IMG/VR virus record: IMGVR_UViG_3300010373_000020
Location: 1 to 42,648 of that record
DNA length: 42,648 bases
Direction: 5' to 3' (one strand)
Source of the DNA: a virus
Positions 38,087 through 42,648 of this stretch are shown in pieces; within the stretch, counting starts at the first letter, position 1; every line of letters starts with the position of its first letter. Below the pieces are notes generated by a model that ran no database searches, had not been told where the DNA came from, and worked only from the letters and a program-made list of their open reading frames with translations. The translations under genes were made by a program, and so were the position numbers.

Positions 38087-38518
38087 CTAGATCGCCTTGC
38101 CGCCGGCCGGATAGCGTCGGTAGCCGGTCACGTTGACCGTGACTTCCGACGCCGCCGTGGTGTTGCCCGTGGCGGCCTGAACGGAGAGCACGGTGCCGCC
38201 GGGAACGAGAATGCCCTCGTCCTCTCCACTGCCGGGCGTGAACGTCACGCCGACGTCTGAGCCCGTGACGAGCGTGAGCGTCTTGCCTGCCTGAACCGCC
38301 GATGAGCCGGCCATCAGCGTCAGCACGGCCGCGTTGGATCCCTGGTTGGCGGCGAAGCCGCTCCAGTTCGTCACATACCAATCCTCAGTGGACGGGATCG
38401 TGACCTGCCCGATGACGATGTTGGTCTGGCCCGTGGCGATGGTGCCCACCTGGGCGACGTGAACGATCGCCTTCGCGCCGTAGTCCGGACCGCCGAGTGC
38501 GTCTCCCCCGCGCGCCAT
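38087..38518 (-). CDS. Capsid-operon beta protein, possible decoration protein, 143 aa
   Basis: ATG at 38518, 3 nt after the major capsid gene. Short beta strands and many Gly, Thr and Val (IATGQTNIVIGQVTIPSTEDWYVTN, SSAVQAGKTLTLVTGSDVGVTF, SEVTVNVTGYRRYP) in a compact size typical of decoration or head-fibre proteins. Family not recognised. Confidence 0.6.
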   Translation of the reverse strand: MARGGDALGGPDYGAKAIVHVAQVGTIATGQTNIVIGQVTIPSTEDWYVTNWSGFAANQGSNAAVLTLMAGSSAVQAGKTLTLVTGSDVGVTFTPGSGEDEGILVPGGTVLSVQAATGNTTAASEVTVNVTGYRRYPAGGKAI

Positions 38519-38521
38519 GGC

Positions 38522-39451
38522 TTAGGCCCCCGCCGAGCCGTACGCGCCCTGCCAGCCACGTGCACAGCCGACGGACCGACGGAAGCGCATCGCGTAGAAG
38601 CGATTGCCCGACTTCGGCAGCCGCTCCGGCGGCATCGCCGAGATCGGGATGCGCGTGTAGGACACCAGCCCGTGGCGCTTGCCCTTGTAGAACAGGAACC
38701 ACTGCGTATCCGACCCGCCGGCCGCCGCCGACAGATACGGATTGACGACGATCGTGATCGCGTAGTTCTTGTTGATCGGGTTGATGTCGTTCGCGTTCGT
38801 GCCCGGCAGGCCCGGCGAGCTCACGACGCGCTCGGCCGTCATCATCAGCGCGGGCGGGACGTGCAGTTCGAGCCCGTCCTGGGCCAACGTGAAGAAACCC
38901 TCTTCCGACTTCTGGTCGGTGACGAGGTCGATGATCGCCTGCTGGAGGTTCAGCGACGACAGCGCGGCGTCGCGCCGGTTGCGGGCCGTGCCGCCGAGCT
39001 TCAGCGCGTGCGCCGTGTTGAAGATCGACACGCCGTCCGGCGACTGCTCGGTCGTGAACCCGTTGTTGAGGATGCCGGCCGCCAGCGATTCCTCGGCCAC
39101 GCGCGCCGACCGGGCCAGCGCCGGAGCGTACTGGTTCAGGACGTCGTAGACGTCGTCTTCCTGCGCCGTCAGCGTGATCTCGAAGCCGAGGCCGAATTCC
39201 GCCGCGGTGAGATCCTTCGAGTAGCCGGCCTGCACGAGCTGCGTCGGGAAGTCCTGGCCTTCCGGCTTGAGCGGCATCTGGCCGAACTGCACGTACGAGA
39301 AGTTCCGCTCGAACTTGCGGTCGGACGTCTCGACGGTGAAGAGTTTCTTGTAGTAGCCGGGCGTGTCCTTCAACTGCTTCTGAAACAGCGAAAAGACCGT
39401 CTTGTCGACGTTGTCGTAAAGCTGCGGGACAACACCGCGAACCTGAGCCAT
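38522..39451 (-). CDS. Major capsid protein (Mu gpT-like, HK97 fold), 309 aa
   Basis: ATG at 39451. The middle FNTAHALKLGGTARNRRDAALSSLNLQQAIIDLVTDQKSEEGFFTLAQDGLELHVPPALMMTAERVV, then NDINPINKNYAITIVVNPYL and DTQWFLFYKGK follow the Mu-type major head subunit pattern (F.T.HaL...N....LS...L..A...l.....G...L.l.P..L.v...l, N..NP..g...v.vdpyL). Other capsid genes lie next to it. It is on the minus strand although portal, scaffold and GroES-like genes are on the plus strand. Confidence 0.82.
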   Translation of the reverse strand: MAQVRGVVPQLYDNVDKTVFSLFQKQLKDTPGYYKKLFTVETSDRKFERNFSYVQFGQMPLKPEGQDFPTQLVQAGYSKDLTAAEFGLGFEITLTAQEDDVYDVLNQYAPALARSARVAEESLAAGILNNGFTTEQSPDGVSIFNTAHALKLGGTARNRRDAALSSLNLQQAIIDLVTDQKSEEGFFTLAQDGLELHVPPALMMTAERVVSSPGLPGTNANDINPINKNYAITIVVNPYLSAAAGGSDTQWFLFYKGKRHGLVSYTRIPISAMPPERLPKSGNRFYAMRFRRSVGCARGWQGAYGSAGA

Positions 39452-39463
39452 GCTGCCTCCGCC

Positions 39464-39970
39464 TTACACGCCGAACGGCAGGGACGCCGCGGCAAGGAAC
39501 TTGAACGCGACCCGCGCGTTGACGGTGCCGATCCCGTTCGGCTCGACGTCGGTCGAAATGTCCGTGATGACGACCGTCTTCTGGGTGGTGTTCGTGGTGT
39601 CGACGCGCCAAATCTTGTTGGTGCCGTCGTACGTCACGCCGCACTGCAAGTCCTGATGCGTGCGGGCGAGCGCCGTGCCGTTGTCGATGACGCCGATGAA
39701 CTCGCTGCCGGGCTTGGCTTCCCAGACGCTCACAAGGTTGTCGGTCGTGCCCGACGCGGCTTCGCCGGCCACGCCGACGACACCGCTGTTAGGGTGCGTG
39801 ACGGCTTCGACGACGCTGTCTTCGTGACCGGAGGCGGTGTTGCGCTGGAGGATGTCGCCGACGATGAACGTCTGCGAGACGCCCTCTTTGTAGCTGCGAA
39901 CCAGAAAGCTCTGGTCGCAGCGATACGGCTTGATCCCGTCGCCGGGACCGATGGTGCGGGTTACAGACAT
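39464..39970 (-). CDS. Capsid-associated protein, 168 aa
   Basis: ATG at 39970 with GGGAGGG 2-8 nt before it, and a stable hairpin (39980-39995) directly upstream of the ribosome site. MSVTRTIGPGDGIKPYRCDQSFLVRSYKEGVSQTFIVGDILQ, then VVGVAGEAASGTTDNLVSVWEAKPGSEFIGVI indicates a small beta-barrel like decoration or head-stabilising proteins that precede the major capsid gene. First head gene of the leftward operon. Confidence 0.65.
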   Translation of the reverse strand: MSVTRTIGPGDGIKPYRCDQSFLVRSYKEGVSQTFIVGDILQRNTASGHEDSVVEAVTHPNSGVVGVAGEAASGTTDNLVSVWEAKPGSEFIGVIDNGTALARTHQDLQCGVTYDGTNKIWRVDTTNTTQKTVVITDISTDVEPNGIGTVNARVAFKFLAAASLPFGV

Positions 39971-40137
39971 AAGCCCTCCCGCGCCTGGCGGCGCGAGAAA
40001 AAGAAACGTGCGTGCTGGTTGGGCTTGTGCCGCCGCGTCGCCTTCCAACCGAAGACGCGGGCCGTGACATGCGGCGAACTGCTACAGCAGGCGTCGGGGC
40101 CGCACGAGGCCCGATCCTGCGAGGCGTCGGAGAAGCG

Positions 40138-40215
40138 TGGTGGCGGGGGCGGGATTTGAACCCGCGGCCTGCTGGGTATGAGCCAGCCGTTCTAACCGGG
40201 CTGAACTACCCCGCA
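40138..40215 (-). tRNA. tRNA-Met(CAU)
   Basis: On the minus strand 5' acceptor TGCGGGG (40215-40209), D arm GTTC...GAAC, anticodon stem GCTGG/CCAGC around loop CTCATAC (anticodon CAU), variable AGGCC, T arm GCGGG-TTCAAAT-CCCGC, 3' acceptor CCCCGCC, A, encoded CCA. All stems pair except T1 with C72. The anticodon stem lacks the three GC pairs of initiator tRNA, so an elongator Met, or an Ile tRNA with modified C34, is meant. Confidence 0.88.
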
Positions 40216-40291
40216 CCAAATGCCGCGGTCGACGACTTCGCGGCGGCGGATACCTTGCGCCTTCACCAGCAAGGCGCGCAACTCCTGATTT

Positions 40292-40573
40292 CTACGTTCT
40301 TGTGTCCGACGCCGCCTGATGCACGATGACGCTCGGCAACAGCGCCGACGGCCCGGACTGGACCTGCTCGCTCGGAATCATCCGTGCGCAAATCTGGTAG
40401 AACGTCGCGCGGTTCTTCTCCTCGGCGCCCCAGCGTTGCAGCTCCTCGGCGCCGCCCATGCCCTCAAAGGCGTGCAGCACCGCGTCGCGGAAGGCGCGCG
40501 TGACTTTGTTCTTTGACCCCTTGGGGCGACCGCCCTTGTGGCCCTTGGCGAAGGGCCGGCCTGGTCCTGGCAT
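40292..40573 (-). CDS. Terminase small subunit-like DNA-binding protein, 93 aa
   Basis: ATG at 40573. The N-terminus FAKGHKGGRPKGSKNKVTRAFRDAVLHAF carries a GRPKG AT-hook-like element and a helix; then MGGAEELQRWGAEEKNRATFYQICARMIPSE, the pattern of short phage proteins often annotated as small terminase subunits. It heads the leftward virion operon, about 24 kb from the large subunit. Whether it truly pairs with TerL needs testing. Confidence 0.5.
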   Translation of the reverse strand: MPGPGRPFAKGHKGGRPKGSKNKVTRAFRDAVLHAFEGMGGAEELQRWGAEEKNRATFYQICARMIPSEQVQSGPSALLPSVIVHQAASDTRT

Positions 40574-40661
40574 TCCGTGGCCTTTTCTGCTCCGATTGCG
40601 GCGTTGGGGCGTGAACCGCAGCGGGAATCAACCGCGGCCATTGGCGGGTCTCGGACGCGGT

Positions 40662-40736
40662 TCAGCAGCCCCCTGATGATCTTTCGGACGATCTACCGTG
40701 CCTGTCCACGGGCGGGGGCGTCATCGTCTCGCTCAT
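40662..40736 (-). CDS. Possible micro-ORF, 24 aa, with duplicated leader
   Basis: ATG at 40736 has GGAGG with a 9-nt spacer. The leader (AGCCAGCGGAGG...ATGAGCGAGACG) nearly repeats the one before the gene at 41683, so this looks like a duplicated start region whose reading frame has been cut short (MSETMTPPPVDRHG...). The rest of 40574-40883 shows no other convincing gene; it includes a 10-bp direct repeat GCTACTTTCT (about 40754 and 40791) and lower GC. Confidence 0.35.
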   Translation of the reverse strand: MSETMTPPPVDRHGRSSERSSGGC

Positions 40737-40883
40737 GGTCGCCGTCCTCCGCTGGCTACTTTCTGAGCCGCAGCTCTTTCAGCGTCCGTTCGCTACTTTC
40801 TCTCAACTCCAGGTCTGCTGCCGATTCTAGCCTGTCTGTCCAGCCCCTCAATGAATTGATGATTTTGCTAAGGATTTGCCCTA

Positions 40884-40912
40884 TTGACAGACGGTGGCTG
40901 TATTTGTAGGAT
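40884..40912 (+). promoter_or_regulatory. Consensus sigma-70 promoter
   Basis: TTGACA at 40884-40889, a 17-bp spacer, and TAGGAT at 40907-40912. It drives the two-gene cassette at 40980-41370. The -35 box is perfect and the -10 box has four of six matches. Confidence 0.75.
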
Positions 40913-40979
40913 GGGTCTTGTGGATGGGCGTTGGGCCTGTCCGGTGCGCCTCGACCAGATAGGGGCGGAGAACCACACC

Positions 40980-41171
40980 ATGACAATCACGACGACGCGC
41001 TGGAGCTGGAAGAACGAACCGGAACTGATGGCGCGCTTGCAGGATGCCCAGAACGACGACCGCAACATCAATCGAGACATCATGACCTTCGCGGGACTGT
41101 GCAGTAATCGCGAAGAACTCCAGCGACACGTCGAACGCTACGAGCGCTACGCGAATGGCGGCCGTGACTAA
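40980..41171 (+). CDS. Hypothetical protein, 63 aa
   Basis: ATG at 40980 with GGGGCGGAG about 9 nt upstream. A polar N-terminus (MTITTTRWSWKNEPELMARL) precedes a helix with NREELQRHVERYERYANGG. It overlaps the HTH gene by 8 nt. No family recognised. Confidence 0.6.
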   Translation: MTITTTRWSWKNEPELMARLQDAQNDDRNINRDIMTFAGLCSNREELQRHVERYERYANGGRD

Positions 41172-41370
41172 CCATCCAAATCGAGGGGCTGGACCGAGGA
41201 GAAATCCTCGGCCAGCCGAGATCGTGTCGGCGCGAAATGAGGCCAGGCTGACGCAGACTCAAGCCGCCGCAGTCGTCTACGTAACCCTCTCTGGCTGGCA
41301 ACGCTGGGAGCAAGGGGAACGGCCGATGCATCCGGCGTTCTGGGAGTTGTTCCGGCTCAAGACCCAGTGA
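41164..41370 (+). CDS. Small helix-turn-helix regulator A, 68 aa
   Basis: GTG at 41164 is preferred over ATG 41155 because the next residues (TNHPNRG) align with the paralogue at 42099 (PNHPNRS). The core is AEIVSARNEARLTQTQAAAVVYVTLSGWQRWEQGERPMHPAFWELFRLK, an XRE-type HTH with a conserved WQRWE recognition helix and MHPAFWELF tail. It should act as a DNA-binding regulator, perhaps of the promoters nearby. Confidence 0.72.
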   Translation: MTNHPNRGAGPRRNPRPAEIVSARNEARLTQTQAAAVVYVTLSGWQRWEQGERPMHPAFWELFRLKTQ

Positions 41371-41683
41371 CATCAGGTCCAGCCCTCAGCGGGGCGAGCG
41401 CGGCTCGTAGTTCAACAATCTCCGTCACGTCGCGTTCATGCTGACGCAGAGACGGGTCGAAGTCGGACGGATAATTGTTGCGCTGCCGCAGCAGTTCGTC
41501 TCGCTCCCGTGTGACCTCGGTGAGCTGGGCCTGAAGTTGCAAACTTTTACGAGCGAGCTCGACGAGTTTGAGCACACCCTTCGGCGTGACGCGCTTCGTC
41601 CGCTGTGCTTCCTCGTTCGTGGCCCAGTGCTCAAAGCCTTCCAGCAGCAACTCGTCAGTCAGGCCGTCTTCCGTCTCGCTCAT
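41357..41683 (-). CDS. Coiled-coil protein, 108 aa
   Basis: ATG at 41683 with GGAGG and a 9-nt spacer; ATG 41728 is an alternative. The acidic start (MSETEDGLTDELLLEGFEHWATNEEAQRTKRVTP) leads to a long heptad-type helix (GVLKLVELARKSLQLQAQLTEVTRERDELLRQR). It is transcribed from the divergent side of the operator at 41748. It overlaps the end of the HTH gene (41357-41370). Function unknown. Confidence 0.65.
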   Translation of the reverse strand: MSETEDGLTDELLLEGFEHWATNEEAQRTKRVTPKGVLKLVELARKSLQLQAQLTEVTRERDELLRQRNNYPSDFDPSLRQHERDVTEIVELRAALAPLRAGPDVTGS

Positions 41684-41737
41684 GGGCGATGGCCTCCGCT
41701 GGCTGATTTCATGCGTTTTCCCTAGCATTTTACCCGC

Positions 41738-41766
41738 TTGACACCATTATACCGTTGGTATATTCT
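41738..41766 (+). promoter_or_regulatory. Promoter with embedded operator palindrome
   Basis: TTGACA at 41738-41743, a 17-bp spacer and TATTCT at 41761-41766 on the plus strand. Within the spacer and touching the -10 box, TATACC-GTT-GGTATA (41748-41762) is a perfect inverted repeat, a likely operator. A TATAAT box on the minus strand (41751-41746) points towards the coiled-coil gene, so the same operator could control both directions. Confidence 0.72.
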
Positions 41767-41828
41767 GTCTCAGTCGTCGCGGTTGACGGCAGACGCGCCT
41801 CGGTCGCTCAGGGGCAAGGGAGTGGGCC

Positions 41829-42098
41829 ATGAATCGTCACGCGCGCAAGTTCTGGGACGAGCTTTTCAACGAACACATTCGCATGCCTGGATTTCCAGCG
41901 CTCATCGTCACGCGCGCTCGGGCTCGTCGCTGGTTCGTGGAAGCGGGTTGGAATCTCGATCAGCGCACGCCGCAAGGGCAGTCCGTCGACCGGATGGTGT
42001 TCTTGCCTACGGCGCTGGACGAGCCGCTGACCGATGGCGAGTTCACCGAACGCTGCCTCGCCGCGATGGCCGAGCATGAGCGCAACCGGGAGGAGTAG
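41829..42098 (+). CDS. Hypothetical protein, 89 aa
   Basis: ATG at 41829 with GGGAGTGGG upstream. A mixed helical/strand protein (HARKFWDELFNEHIRMPGFPALIVTRARARRWFVEAGW, MVFLPTALDEPLTDGEFTERCLAAMAEHERN). The HTH gene starts directly after its stop. In gene order it equals the small protein at 40980, but the sequences are not alike. Confidence 0.6.
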   Translation: MNRHARKFWDELFNEHIRMPGFPALIVTRARARRWFVEAGWNLDQRTPQGQSVDRMVFLPTALDEPLTDGEFTERCLAAMAEHERNREE

Positions 42099-42332
42099 AT
42101 GCCGAATCACCCGAACCGCTCGAAACTGAATCCATCGGCCGCACGCAACCCGAAACCTGCTGAGATTATGGCGGCACGTGAGAAAGCCGGATTGAACCAA
42201 ACCGAGGCCGCGGCGCTCCTCTACTCGACACAGCCAGCGTGGCAGCGTTGGGAAACCGGCGAACGACCAATGCACCCGGCCTTCTGGGAACTCTTCAAGC
42301 TGAAGCTGCTTCACGGCCGTCCTCCGTCCTGA
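42099..42332 (+). CDS. Small helix-turn-helix regulator B, 77 aa
   Basis: ATG at 42099. AEIMAAREKAGLNQTEAAALLYSTQPAWQRWETGERPMHPAFWELFKLK is closely similar to regulator A (identical WQRWE.GERPMHPAFWELF), so the two are paralogues. XRE-type HTH. Its 3' end overlaps the convergent DUF551-like gene by 22 bp. Confidence 0.72.
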   Translation: MPNHPNRSKLNPSAARNPKPAEIMAAREKAGLNQTEAAALLYSTQPAWQRWETGERPMHPAFWELFKLKLLHGRPPS

Positions 42333-42648
42333 GCGGGCGGGGCGGGGAGATGTTGCCAGTGGCTCACGCCTCCCACCATGTAATCGCCGTTGTTCCACGC
42401 CGGAATGCCGCAGTAGGCCGACCAGCGCAACACATCAGCGCGCGGCGCAGCTTCGGCGTGATTCGGCCAGCAGAGAATCCACGTCCCATCCTTCGGGGCC
42501 GTCTCGATCGGCTGCCACGGCGACTGACGGGCGGCTCTCGCCTGCTCTTGCTCGCGCGCTAGTTCATCGCTAATCCGCACAATCTCTTCATCTGACATGG
42601 AAGCGAGCTTTGACCGAATAACTGACTTCATCTCAGCGCCGAATGCGC
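42311..42648 (-). CDS. DUF551-like protein, C-terminal part (5' end continues at position 313 after circularisation)
   Basis: This is the rest of the gene described at 1-313. It contains MSDEEIVRISDELAREQEQARAAR, then SPWQPIETAPKDGTWILCWPN, LRWSAYCGIPAWNNGDYMVGGVSHWQHLP, the full DUF551 pattern (W.PIetAP.DG..Il, ending in HW..LP). An ATG at 42631 is internal to the longer frame. Function unknown. Confidence 0.85.
   Translation of the reverse strand, partial: AFGAEMKSVIRSKLASMSDEEIVRISDELAREQEQARAARQSPWQPIETAPKDGTWILCWPNHAEAAPRADVLRWSAYCGIPAWNNGDYMVGGVSHWQHLPAPPAQDGGRP
42526..42648. repeat. Terminal direct repeat, right copy
   Basis: Exact copy of bases 1-123; see the left copy. It closes the circle. 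Confidence 0.95.

Noticed and set aside
39980-39995. Hairpin CGCGCC-TGGC-GGCGCG as a terminator
   Set aside because: On the minus strand the T-rich stretch lies before the hairpin, not after, and the ribosome site follows it. On the plus strand an A-rich run follows. It is more likely a 5' leader structure.
40538-40909. 123-codon plus-strand frame over the gap before the promoter at 40884
   Set aside because: Ser/Arg-rich, no ribosome site, and runs across the promoter; part of it is antisense to the terminase-small-like gene.

Overview
The window is a complete, high-GC temperate phage genome in linearised form. The first and last 123 bases are identical, and one gene reads without interruption across the joint, so the circular unit is 42,525 bp. 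An integrase beside a partial tRNA-Arg(CCU) gene, a repressor/Cro-like pair and a lipoprotein in the lysogeny cassette mark it as temperate. The virion genes point to a podovirus: an adaptor, a tail hub protein and three large internal-virion-like proteins are present, but no tail tube, sheath or tape-measure protein was recognised. The host is not named by the sequence. Very high GC, short CGSSPT-type lipoproteins and many GTG starts suggest a soil bacterium, perhaps Acidobacteriota; this is only an inference.

Layout. (A) 10396 leftward through position 1 and on to 42311: early operon on the minus strand, with most genes overlapping by 4 nt (ATGA/GTGA). In order it holds a Cro-like protein, a second regulator, an excisionase-like protein, three 32-35 residue membrane proteins, a zinc-ribbon protein, a single-chain fusion of a 5' flap exonuclease with a RecT-type annealase, a protein with an SSB-like acidic tail, a possible NinB-like protein, an HNH nuclease, a pentapeptide-repeat protein, a replication initiator carrying a candidate origin, a likely helicase loader, a PD-(D/E)XK-like nuclease and many small zinc-binding proteins. 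(B) 10489-12654 rightward: lysogeny cassette of CI-like repressor, lipoprotein and integrase, ending at attP (12656-12705), which is flanked by four arm-type repeats. (C) 12851-24553 rightward: a large lipoprotein, small and holin-like proteins, a sigma-70-family factor, terminase large subunit, portal, a GroES-like co-chaperonin, a scaffold-like protein, a metallophosphoesterase and nucleotide-related small proteins. (D) 40573 leftward to 24502: terminase-small-like protein, tRNA-Met, capsid proteins, glycosyltransferase, adaptor, tail hub, fibre-like proteins, internal virion proteins, then a lysis pair (coiled-coil membrane protein and L,D-transpeptidase-fold enzyme). (E) 40884-42332: two regulatory cassettes, each with a consensus sigma-70 promoter, one small gene and a paralogous small helix-turn-helix gene.

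How it works together. The divergent switch at 10.40-10.49 kb sets lysis against lysogeny. The early operon replicates and recombines DNA. The phage sigma factor, placed directly before the terminase, may redirect RNA polymerase to the two late operons. These run towards each other and meet at 24.5 kb, so that head genes are split: terminase, portal and scaffold lie on one strand and the major capsid protein on the other. The most unusual items are the exonuclease-annealase fusion, the phage GroES, the sigma factor, the split head module and the chain of tiny membrane proteins.
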